Assembly: GCA_035288865.1 (NCBI GenBank)
Contig: DATDZA010000031.1
Coordinates: 1-5,648 of the forward strand
DNA length: 5,648 bases
DNA from: GCA-2688775 sp035288865
GTDB lineage: Archaea; Nanobdellota; Nanobdellia; Woesearchaeales; GW2011-AR4
Direction of reading: 5' to 3'
The notes under the pieces were generated by a model. It made no database searches. It was not told the DNA's origin and saw only the letters and a list, made by a program, of their open reading frames with translations. The position numbers and the translations under genes were made by a program. Below, in pieces: positions 1-4,406 of this stretch (position 1 is the stretch's first letter; each line of letters opens with the position of its first letter).

Positions 1-69
1 GAATACGATATCTTTGATGGTAAGTTGCGAGTTCCAAAAAATCAGTCTAGATTAAGCAATTTTGTTTGA
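1..69 (+). CDS. 3' end of a gene entering from the left, possibly interrupted by a frameshift
   Basis: This frame is open from base 1 to a TGA at 67-69 and encodes 22 residues beginning EYDIFDGKLRVPKN. No domain can be assigned from so short a tail. The next frame down (to 259) is also coding-like and carries a recognisable motif. Removing a single base in the T-rich stretch at 58-67 would join the two frames. Either this is a true C-terminus, or it is the upstream half of a frameshifted gene whose remainder is the 62-259 frame. There is no terminator or promoter between the two, which slightly favours one disrupted gene. Confidence 0.4.
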   Translation, partial: EYDIFDGKLRVPKNQSRLSNFV

Positions 70-259
70 TGCGCTTTGCGCGCATGGTGGGCATACATCT
101 ACCCCACTATCGTGGGAAGGTTTAAGCCCACAGCTTCTAAACCCAATATCTTCCAATATATCTGGCTTTAAAGTATTGAGGTACCTAACTGAAGCCCATT
201 GGACTGATTATGGGAATCCCAAAACTCTGGAAAAATTGGCAAATAATAAACATTTTTAA
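62..259 (+). CDS. C-terminal part of a possible sugar-phosphate nucleotidyltransferase (frameshifted tail or small ORF)
   Basis: The frame can start at TTG (62) and runs 65 codons to TAA (257-259). There is no credible ribosome-binding site before the TTG. Residues near 45-58 read AHWTDYGNPKTLEK, which resembles the C-terminal W-x-D-x-G-[TN]-P-x-x-[LY] motif of nucleotidyltransferases that activate sugar phosphates. The preceding LSPQLLNP and SGFKVLRY segments fit the usual 'xxxPxL ... GKVxxY' spacing of that family. The catalytic N-terminal Rossmann part would lie left of the window. I read it as the displaced C-terminus of the gene in frame 1, separated by a one-base shift near 60-67; an independent small protein is possible but less likely. 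Its stop codon overlaps the TATA box of the next gene. The family assignment rests on one motif. Confidence 0.4.
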   Translation: MFDALCAHGGHTSTPLSWEGLSPQLLNPISSNISGFKVLRYLTEAHWTDYGNPKTLEKLANNKHF

Positions 260-260
260 A
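253..260 (+). promoter_or_regulatory. TATA box for the 284-637 gene
   Basis: TTTTTAAA centred about 27 nt before the ATG at 284. This is the spacing expected between an archaeal TATA box and the transcription start, so the mRNA would be leaderless or nearly so. No Shine-Dalgarno motif lies before this ATG, in agreement. The box overlaps the stop codon of the preceding frame. Confidence 0.55.
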
Positions 261-283
261 GCCGTTTTCATTCCTACTTTATA

Positions 284-637
284 ATGGCAAAAACATATTC
301 AGAGCTTGAAGCCTGGGCTATTTTTATAGGGGCATTGATTATGGGGGTTGTGCTTACAAGCCTGTTCTGGGCATTAATTACAGTTCCTGAAGATGTGAAG
401 AAGATTGAAAAAGAGATAAAGAATGCCACCGAGGAAGTGGGCATGGAAAAGCCCGAGGATTTTATTACTTTCTGCAAAAAAGTGGACGGCATTGCGAACT
501 GGGACAATATGGGATTCAGGCAGTGCATCGTGAAGGATTCCGAGAAAAATTTGATAGTGATGAATTTATTGTGCAGGAAGTTCAACCTGACATTAAGCTA
601 CGGCTCGTTCGGTGTTAAGTGTGAAGGAACAATCTAA
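284..637 (+). CDS. Hypothetical single-pass membrane protein, 117 aa
   Basis: I do not recognise a family. The protein starts MAKTYSELEAW and has one strong hydrophobic helix at about residues 10-33, rich in Ile, Leu, Val and Phe. A short charged, coiled-coil-like stretch follows (37-50, VKKIEKEIKNATEE), then a soluble C-terminal domain of about 65 residues with four cysteines (64, 81, 97, 113). No signal-peptidase site is evident, so the helix is more likely an anchor than a cleaved signal. The ATG is chosen because a TTTTTAAA box lies 27 nt upstream, consistent with leaderless expression, and the hydrophobic segment follows directly. A GTG-started Cys-rich frame overlaps its last 17 nt, suggesting translational coupling. 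The cysteines could form disulfides if the domain is outside the cell or bind metal if inside; the sequence does not decide. Confidence 0.75.
   Translation: MAKTYSELEAWAIFIGALIMGVVLTSLFWALITVPEDVKKIEKEIKNATEEVGMEKPEDFITFCKKVDGIANWDNMGFRQCIVKDSEKNLIVMNLLCRKFNLTLSYGSFGVKCEGTI
611..614 (+). promoter_or_regulatory. Shine-Dalgarno-like GGTG for the 621-701 microprotein
   Basis: GGTG lies inside the end of the upstream coding sequence with 6 nt before the GTG at 621. GGTG complements the CACC of the archaeal 16S rRNA 3' tail. It is the main reason for choosing this start. Confidence 0.35.
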
Positions 638-701
638 AAAGGTTTTGTGCGAAATATGCTACCCGAACTGCGGCTTTAAGTGGGGTTGCTCAGATCATTA
701 A
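621..701 (+). CDS. Candidate Cys-rich zinc-knuckle-like microprotein, 26 aa
   Basis: A short frame beginning GTG AAG GAA CAA and ending TAA at 699-701. Its C-terminal half contains four cysteines in the pattern C-x2-C-x3-C-x5-C (residues 10, 13, 17, 23), flanked by a KK pair and a terminal SDH. Such spacing is compatible with a single bound zinc ion. It overlaps the preceding gene by 17 nt in another frame, with a GGTG motif 6 nt before the start, so coupled translation is plausible. No family is recognised. The frame is short enough to occur by chance, but the clustering of cysteines, aromatic residues and glycines is not what random AT-rich sequence tends to give. The stop lies 7 bases before the TATA box of tRNA-Ser. 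Confidence 0.4.
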   Translation: MKEQSKKVLCEICYPNCGFKWGCSDH

Positions 702-708
702 TGTAAAG

Positions 709-717
709 TTTTTAAAA
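709..717 (+). promoter_or_regulatory. TATA box for tRNA-Ser
   Basis: TTTTTAAAA centred about 27 nt before the first base of the mature tRNA (740). At archaeal promoter spacing, transcription would begin at or within a few bases of the mature 5' end, leaving little or no leader for RNase P. Confidence 0.6.
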
Positions 718-739
718 CAAGCCAATTATTCTCCAATAC

Positions 740-840
740 GCCAAGGTGGCAGAATCCGGCATTGCGGCAGTCTCGAACAAAAATAAGTAAAGAAAACTGC
801 TGCCCGCAAGGGCTTCTCGGTTCAAATCCGGGCCTTGGCG
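740..840 (+). tRNA. trnS: tRNA-Ser(CGA), class II, with a 17-nt intron
   Basis: The acceptor stem 740-746 pairs perfectly with 833-839, with discriminator G at 840 as is usual for serine. The D stem is GCA (749-751) with TGC (763-765). The anticodon stem GCAGT (767-771) pairs with ACTGC (796-800). The loop starts C-T, then anticodon CGA (774-776) and A37 (777). The variable arm is long, a 4-bp stem GCCC/GGGC closed by a GCAA loop (802-813), which makes this class II. The T arm is CTCGG, loop TTCAAAT, CCGGG (816-832). The anticodon loop is 17 nt too long, so an intron after position 37 is required. Leucine is the other class II choice, but CGA and G73 indicate serine. CCA is not encoded. It reads UCG codons. 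Confidence 0.92.
778..794 (+). other. tRNA-Ser intron, 17 nt
   Basis: Removing these bases leaves a standard 7-nt anticodon loop, CTCGAAA. The site is the canonical archaeal position after base 37. A full bulge-helix-bulge with a 4-bp central helix is not visible; the best internal pairing is TCT (771-773) with AGA (791-793), so the splice motif appears relaxed. The boundary is inferred from the loop length. Confidence 0.7.
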
Positions 841-854
841 CTTTGTATTTTAAA

Positions 855-1874
855 ATGCCTCAAACAATCTCATTGTGCATGATAACCAAAAATGAAGAGA
901 GATACTTAGAGCAATGCCTGAACTCCGTTAAAGAAATAGCTGATGATATAATAATTGTTGATACTGGCAGCACTGACAAAACAAAAGAAACAGCAAAAAG
1001 ATTCAATGCAAAAATCTTTGGCTTCAAATGGGTTGATGACTTCTCTGCTGCAAGGAACGAAAGCATAAAGCATGCAGCAAAGGACTGGATATTAGTGCTT
1101 GATGCTGACGAGGTAATTGAAAAAAAAGACTTGGAAAAAATAAAAAATGCCATTGAAAATGCGGAAAGTGATTTAGCCGGATTCCAAATGGAGCAACGCT
1201 CTTATATCAGCAATTTTTTTGAGGGCGCTTTAAAAAATGATTCTGATTTTGAATTAGTTAAGCAATATCCTTTCTACATCCCCAATCACTTGGTTAGGTT
1301 GTTTAAGAACAATTTGGGATTGGAATTCAGGCATCGCGTTCATGAACTGATTGAGGATTCAATAAGTGAAAAAAACTTAAAATATAAAAAAATTGATGCT
1401 GTTTTGCACCATTTCGGCTCTTTGAAAGATGAAAATCTGATAGGCGAGAAAACAGAACAATACTCTAGAATGATTCTTAGGCAATTAGAGGAAAACACGG
1501 AAAGCGCACGTTACAATTACCAGGCTGCGAGAATGCATCTCGGCAGGAATGACTTCAGCAATGCCCTGAAATATTTTGTGAAAACAGCAAAGCTAAACCC
1601 GAATTACAAGCTTGTTTTTTCCGAAATTGCAAAAATCTATCTTGGAATGAATGACAAAAACCGCGCAGTTGAGTATTTTAAGAAAAGCATGAAGCACAAT
1701 CCTGAAAATCCAAGCCCTGCAAATAATTTGGCTGTCGTTTACATGTCAGTGGGGAAATTTAAGGAAGCGAAGAAAATTTTGGATGAACAATTGAAGAGAT
1801 ATCCTGAGAATAAGGCTTTGAAATATAATTACGAGAAAGTTTTGGAGAATTTGAGATATAAATCAAACATTTAA
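855..1874 (+). CDS. Family 2 glycosyltransferase with C-terminal TPR repeats, 339 aa
   Basis: Residues 4-110 form a GT-A fold of glycosyltransferase family 2: ISLCMITKNEE at the start, the nucleotide-binding IIIVDTGSTD (32-41), and the metal-binding DxD-type LDADE (82-86). An RHRVHE segment (159-164) matches a region conserved in this subgroup. Residues 219-320 form about three TPR units (motifs NALKYF, NRAVEYF, KEAKKIL), probably for protein contact. No membrane helix is seen, so the enzyme should be cytoplasmic and transfer sugar from a nucleotide donor onto a glycan or lipid acceptor; the acceptor is unknown. ATG 855 is chosen because family homology begins there; extending upstream would read through the tRNA. 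It starts 14 nt after tRNA-Ser with no room for its own promoter. The 3' end overlaps the convergent gene by 12 nt. Confidence 0.9.
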   Translation: MPQTISLCMITKNEERYLEQCLNSVKEIADDIIIVDTGSTDKTKETAKRFNAKIFGFKWVDDFSAARNESIKHAAKDWILVLDADEVIEKKDLEKIKNAIENAESDLAGFQMEQRSYISNFFEGALKNDSDFELVKQYPFYIPNHLVRLFKNNLGLEFRHRVHELIEDSISEKNLKYKKIDAVLHHFGSLKDENLIGEKTEQYSRMILRQLEENTESARYNYQAARMHLGRNDFSNALKYFVKTAKLNPNYKLVFSEIAKIYLGMNDKNRAVEYFKKSMKHNPENPSPANNLAVVYMSVGKFKEAKKILDEQLKRYPENKALKYNYEKVLENLRYKSNI

Positions 1875-2237
1875 CCATAATCTTTCAACCATCGAGTCGT
1901 ATTCTTTATCTGTAAGCATTGTTAAATCTTGTACTTTAGTAATTGAAAGAGAACTTTCTCTCATATTACTATAAACCATTGGAATCTCATGGATACCCAG
2001 CTTTAATGCGGCATATGCCTTTTGAATATCTCGATAATCAACAGTTATTTGCGTCCCTTTAATCGTCCCAGTGGAATCATCGTGCCGAACAAATCTTACT
2101 GGATTTTCTAATAGATCTTCCATTAGCCTTTCTGAGCCTTTATTTAAATATTTATCAACCCAAGCTTGATTCAAGACACACCCCGAACCTGCATAAAGTT
2201 GGTCTGTCTTAACACATATTCTTTCCTGTTTTTCCAT
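1863..2237 (-). CDS. Hypothetical protein, 124 aa, no recognised family
   Basis: I do not recognise this protein. It begins MEKQERICVKTDQLY, has cysteines at 8 and 20, no membrane helix and no signal peptide, so it should be a small soluble cytoplasmic protein. A strand-like stretch TGTIKGTQITVDYRD (56-70) is followed by a probable helix DIQKAYAALKLGI, and the tail (101-124) is acidic then helical. It is less lysine-rich than its neighbours, which might hint at different ancestry. The ATG is supported by a TTTATAAA box about 26 nt upstream, giving a leaderless or nearly leaderless message. Its last 12 nt overlap the end of the convergent glycosyltransferase gene. Confidence 0.75.
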   Translation of the reverse strand: MEKQERICVKTDQLYAGSGCVLNQAWVDKYLNKGSERLMEDLLENPVRFVRHDDSTGTIKGTQITVDYRDIQKAYAALKLGIHEIPMVYSNMRESSLSITKVQDLTMLTDKEYDSMVERLWLNV

Positions 2238-2256
2238 TTACATTGAGAAATTTAAG

Positions 2257-2268
2257 TTTTTTATAAAT
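2257..2268 (-). promoter_or_regulatory. TATA box for the 1863-2237 gene (symmetrical)
   Basis: On the minus strand this reads ATTTATAAAAAA, centred about 26 nt before the ATG at 2237. The core TTTATAAA is its own reverse complement, so it could in principle also direct plus-strand transcription toward 2290. Confidence 0.5.
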
Positions 2269-2305
2269 CTTTCGGAAGAAAGCAAAATATTGATGTGCTC
2301 TAAAA

Positions 2306-2383
2306 ATGACAAAAATAAGTAGACTATTTTTTATATTTTTAATTCTACTTGCAACGAAGAAGAAAAATGTTGTGTTTAAATAA
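2306..2383 (+). CDS. Possible 25-aa hydrophobic peptide (weak)
   Basis: An ATG-to-TAA frame encoding a peptide with a short hydrophobic core (LFFIFLILLA) followed by KKK, a membrane-peptide-like layout. It lies on the plus strand in the gap between two minus-strand genes. The palindromic TATA element at 2257-2268 could serve it, but no ribosome-binding site is visible. In AT-rich sequence, Phe/Leu/Ile/Lys-rich frames of this length arise often, so it may be chance. Otherwise the 2238-2391 gap holds only the promoter of the 1863-2237 gene and a minus-strand T-rich stretch near 2354-2366 that could end transcription of the 2392-2943 gene. Confidence 0.15.
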   Translation: MTKISRLFFIFLILLATKKKNVVFK

Positions 2384-2391
2384 TATAATTT

Positions 2392-2943
2392 TCATCTCCA
2401 CTTTATCGAGCATCCGATTGCAGGCGCCATTTCAATTGTGACTTTCCTGTTGTGAACCAAAGAGTCAATCGCATTCCTCAAGTCTGTCACAGTTGCCTTG
2501 CTTTCATCTTTTGGGCTGTCATCAACTCTGCCATGATACCTTAGCTTTCTCTCGCCGTCAAATACAAAGCATTCTGGAGTGCATTGCGCGCCATAGGCGG
2601 TTGCAGCTTTTTGGTCCTCGTCCCTTAAATATGGGAAGTCTATCTTCTTGATTTTGCTCACTTCAATCATTTTGTCAAAGCTGTCATCAGGGTAGTTAAC
2701 TTCATCATTTGCGTTTATGCCGACAACCTGCACGCCTTTAATGCCGAAATCAGCTTGTATCGCCTTAATCCTATCAAGAGAGCCCTGCACGTAAGGGCAG
2801 TGGTTGCACATGAAAACAACAACAAGTATTTTCCTGCCCCTGAAGCTGCCTAAATTATAAACCCTGCCGTCAACTCCAGGCAGGCTGAAGTCAGGAGCCT
2901 TGTCGCCTATATTCAATTTAAGGTTCTGCATATTTGCTTCCAT
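2392..2943 (-). CDS. Thioredoxin/peroxiredoxin-like (AhpC-TSA/TlpA fold) protein, 183 aa
   Basis: A thioredoxin-fold protein of the peroxiredoxin-like group with a CxxC centre. IGDKAPDFSLPGVDG (12-26) is the typical start. VVVFMCNHCPYV carries the redox pair C46/C49. YGAQCTPECFVFD (117-129) contains the cis-proline turn, and the protein ends with the family-typical GCSIKW. It probably reduces peroxides or disulfides in the cytoplasm; no signal peptide or anchor is present. Extra cysteines at 121, 125 and 178 are notable. ATG 2943 is chosen because GTGG sits 5 nt upstream. A GTG at 2952 would put the start inside that motif, and ATG 2931 would still keep the whole domain. A CATAAATAA stretch about 25 nt upstream may be its TATA box. 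tRNA-Met lies 58 nt upstream on the same strand. Confidence 0.88.
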   Translation of the reverse strand: MEANMQNLKLNIGDKAPDFSLPGVDGRVYNLGSFRGRKILVVVFMCNHCPYVQGSLDRIKAIQADFGIKGVQVVGINANDEVNYPDDSFDKMIEVSKIKKIDFPYLRDEDQKAATAYGAQCTPECFVFDGERKLRYHGRVDDSPKDESKATVTDLRNAIDSLVHNRKVTIEMAPAIGCSIKWR

Positions 2944-2948
2944 AAAAA

Positions 2949-2952
2949 CCAC
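2949..2952 (-). promoter_or_regulatory. Shine-Dalgarno-like GTGG before the 2392-2943 gene
   Basis: Minus strand GTGG then TTTTT then ATG (2943). The same GTGGTTTTT block stands before the HAD gene at 5490, which supports its role as a start signal and argues for ATG 2943 over GTG 2952. Confidence 0.35.
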
Positions 2953-3000
2953 AGGATTGTCATTTATTTATGCATTTATTAAATTTTTTGGTTTGTAAAA

Positions 3001-3089
3001 TGCCGAAGGGGAGATTTGAACTCCCGACTTATGCCTTTCTAAGCAATGCCTATGAGAGCATCACTCTAGCCAGGCTGAGTTACTTCGGC
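3001..3089 (-). tRNA. trnM: tRNA-Met(CAT), elongator-type, with a 14-nt intron
   Basis: Read on the minus strand from 3089: acceptor stem GCCGAAG pairs with CTTCGGC, discriminator A at 3001. The D arm is ACTC/GAGT with a CCTGG-containing loop. The anticodon stem ATGCT (3061-3057) pairs with GGCAT (3035-3031). The loop begins C-T, anticodon CAT (3054-3052), then A37. The T arm is GGGAG, loop TTCAAAT, CTCCC. The variable loop is 5 nt, class I. Fourteen extra bases in the anticodon loop imply an intron at the canonical site. CAT could also be a tRNA-Ile whose wobble C is modified; elongator Met is preferred because introns at this site are common in archaeal elongator Met tRNAs. CCA is not encoded. 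Four T residues follow directly (3000-2997) and may terminate transcription. Confidence 0.9.
3037..3050 (-). other. tRNA-Met intron, 14 nt
   Basis: Excision leaves the 7-nt loop CTCATAA. The intron begins GGCAT, a copy of the 3' anticodon-stem strand, so precursor and mature folds can compete. As in tRNA-Ser, TCT (3057-3055) can pair with AGA (3040-3038), followed by AA and the 3' stem strand. No complete 4-bp bulge-helix-bulge is seen. Confidence 0.65.
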
Positions 3090-3112
3090 ATAAAGCAAAA
3101 GAATAAAGCGAC

Positions 3113-3122
3113 TTTTTAAAAA
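3113..3122 (-). promoter_or_regulatory. TATA box for tRNA-Met
   Basis: Minus strand TTTTTAAAAA-type box centred about 28 nt before the first base of the mature tRNA (3089). This is the same geometry as tRNA-Ser and implies a very short or absent 5' leader. Confidence 0.6.
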
Positions 3123-3147
3123 TGTTGCTAAACTTATTCTGGAAGGG

Positions 3148-3155
3148 TTTTTAAA
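3148..3155 (+). promoter_or_regulatory. TATA box for the 3191-3994 gene
   Basis: TTTTTAAA whose spacing predicts transcription start near 3178, leaving a leader of about 13 nt that contains the GGGTGG ribosome-binding site. It is divergent from the tRNA-Met promoter 26 bp away. Confidence 0.5.
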
Positions 3156-3177
3156 CTGAATTTGATTACTATAGTCT

Positions 3178-3183
3178 GGGTGG
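3178..3183 (+). promoter_or_regulatory. Shine-Dalgarno GGGTGG deciding the GTG start at 3191
   Basis: GGGTGG lies 7 nt before GTG 3191 but 13 nt before the in-frame ATG 3197. The spacing favours the GTG. Confidence 0.45.
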
Positions 3184-3190
3184 TATTTAA

Positions 3191-3994
3191 GTGTACATGA
3201 TTACAAGGCGCGATTTTTTACGGCGCATAGAAGCTGCTGGGTTGGCATTGCTGGCAGATTATTTACCCAGATTTAGCCAGAGAGCTGCAATAGGGCAGGA
3301 ACAAAAGGAGCTTTATGCTTTTGACGCAAATATCAATTTATTTTATGGAATTAAAGTGGATGCTGAGCTTGAAACAAGAGTCAATGACACCGCTTATTTC
3401 TCCGATTTTAGGGTTTTTAGCAAGGGAAGCAAGAATAACGTAGTAAACGACGATGATTTAGTATACGGCCATTATTCTGAAGGAATGGCTAAAAATGGCG
3501 TATTATTGCCTGCTAAAGTGAAGATACGCAGAAACTTCCGCAATTTGGGGTTGATTAATTACTTGGCATTGCTGTTTTCAGGGTACCACAGGAATGATAG
3601 ATTTACACTTGATTTCAAATACACCGGCAGTGGTCTTGAAGTGAATTTGTTTGAAGAAAACCTTAAACAGGAGTCTGAGAACCACAGTACCAAAAAGTAT
3701 GACTTGCCGAGGGTTGACGTGCTTACAGCCATTATTCAGGCATTAACAGATATGAAAAAAGGAAAAAAGACAACAGATGCGATAGAAGTAAAATTAGTAG
3801 ACAAGACAGGAGGCCCGCTAACCGGAGAGATTACAGTAAGAGAAAATAAAGCCGCAATCACCATAAAGGAAGATTCTGACTTTAAAAATATGGCTGTTGT
3901 CTTAAGCAAAGAAATTGAGCCACAGGAAATTTATATGAAAGAATTGTATCGGTTGGCAGATGTTGAGGCATTCAGAAGAACAAAAGTTGATTGA
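3191..3994 (+). CDS. Hypothetical protein with a twin-arginine motif, 267 aa
   Basis: The N-terminus reads TRRDFLRR (residues 5-12), a good match to the twin-arginine export consensus S/T-RR-x-F-L-K. A moderately hydrophobic segment AAGLALLADYLP follows (about 15-26) and then RFSQRAA, a possible cleavage region. The hydrophobic stretch carries E14 and D23, unusual for a signal. If it works, the folded protein would be exported. The rest looks like a beta-rich domain (LYAFDANINLFYGIKVDAELETRV, residues 41-64, and similar strands), with a LINYLALLFSGYH segment near 119-131 that could be a buried helix. The pattern weakly recalls DUF3108-type domains; this is not certain. No metal or cofactor motif is apparent. 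The GTG start is favoured by GGGTGG 7 nt upstream; ATG 3197 is the alternative. Its stop directly abuts the stop of the convergent HIT gene. Confidence 0.78.
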   Translation: MYMITRRDFLRRIEAAGLALLADYLPRFSQRAAIGQEQKELYAFDANINLFYGIKVDAELETRVNDTAYFSDFRVFSKGSKNNVVNDDDLVYGHYSEGMAKNGVLLPAKVKIRRNFRNLGLINYLALLFSGYHRNDRFTLDFKYTGSGLEVNLFEENLKQESENHSTKKYDLPRVDVLTAIIQALTDMKKGKKTTDAIEVKLVDKTGGPLTGEITVRENKAAITIKEDSDFKNMAVVLSKEIEPQEIYMKELYRLADVEAFRRTKVD

Positions 3995-4405
3995 TTAAAT
4001 AAACTTCTTTATCTTCTCGGCATATTCTTTTATCTCTTCATCTTCATACTTCAGATGGCTCCATTTAATGCGAAGCCTGTCCTTCTGGAATCTGGGTATC
4101 ACATGAATGTGGGCATGATTTACAATCTGCCCCGCTTCCTTGCCGTTATTCATGACAAGATTAAAGCCAGCATTCCCAAAGCTTAATGACTGGGCATTTG
4201 CAACTTTCTTTGCAGCCGTTATCGTAGCAGTCAGGTCATCTTCATTCATCTCCACCAATGTCTGGGCATGCTGCTTAGGCACAACAAGGCAGTGTCCTTT
4301 ATTCGCGGGCATTATGTCAAGAAAACCGATGACCTTGCTATCTTCATAAACCTTTGCGGCAGGTATTTTGCCATCAACTATTTTGCAGAATATGCAGTCT
4401 TCCAT
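3995..4405 (-). CDS. HIT (histidine triad) family nucleotide hydrolase/transferase, 136 aa
   Basis: The diagnostic triad is VNHAHIHV with H97, H99 and H101; H99 should be the nucleophile that forms the nucleotidyl-enzyme intermediate. CIFC (C4, C7) together with H46 and H97 matches the zinc site of Hint-type HIT proteins. Other family signatures are PAAKVYED (15-22), the FLDIMPANKGHCLVVPKQH block (28-46), and GFNLVMNNGKEAGQ (80-93). The length is normal for the Hint/HIT branch. Such enzymes cleave phosphoramidate or dinucleoside substrates such as AMP-lysine or Ap4A; the actual substrate is unknown. It is the last gene of a three-gene operon, starting one base after the metallophosphoesterase stop (TAA-A-ATG). 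Its own stop abuts that of the opposite-strand gene, leaving no intergenic terminator. Confidence 0.95.
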   Translation of the reverse strand: MEDCIFCKIVDGKIPAAKVYEDSKVIGFLDIMPANKGHCLVVPKQHAQTLVEMNEDDLTATITAAKKVANAQSLSFGNAGFNLVMNNGKEAGQIVNHAHIHVIPRFQKDRLRIKWSHLKYEDEEIKEYAEKIKKFI

Positions 4406-4406
4406 T

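Noticed and set aside
69..140. IS200/IS605 right end with hairpins
   Set aside because: The GTGGG/CCCAC hairpins are suggestive, but no transposase or TnpB motif is seen and the same bases fit a coding frame.
274..585. Minus-strand frame opposite the membrane protein gene, and similar antisense frames at 860-1153, 4140-4486, 4699-5155 and 5348-5632
   Set aside because: They are mirror frames of well-supported genes, with compositions typical of such shadows and no recognisable domains.
762..854. N-terminal extension of the glycosyltransferase by 31 residues
   Set aside because: It would be translated from inside the tRNA-Ser gene; family homology starts at ATG 855.
3031..3051. AGGCAT direct repeats as an attachment site in tRNA-Met
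   Set aside because: The repeats are only 15 bp apart and are explained by the intron; no copy of the tRNA 3' end or integrase is present.
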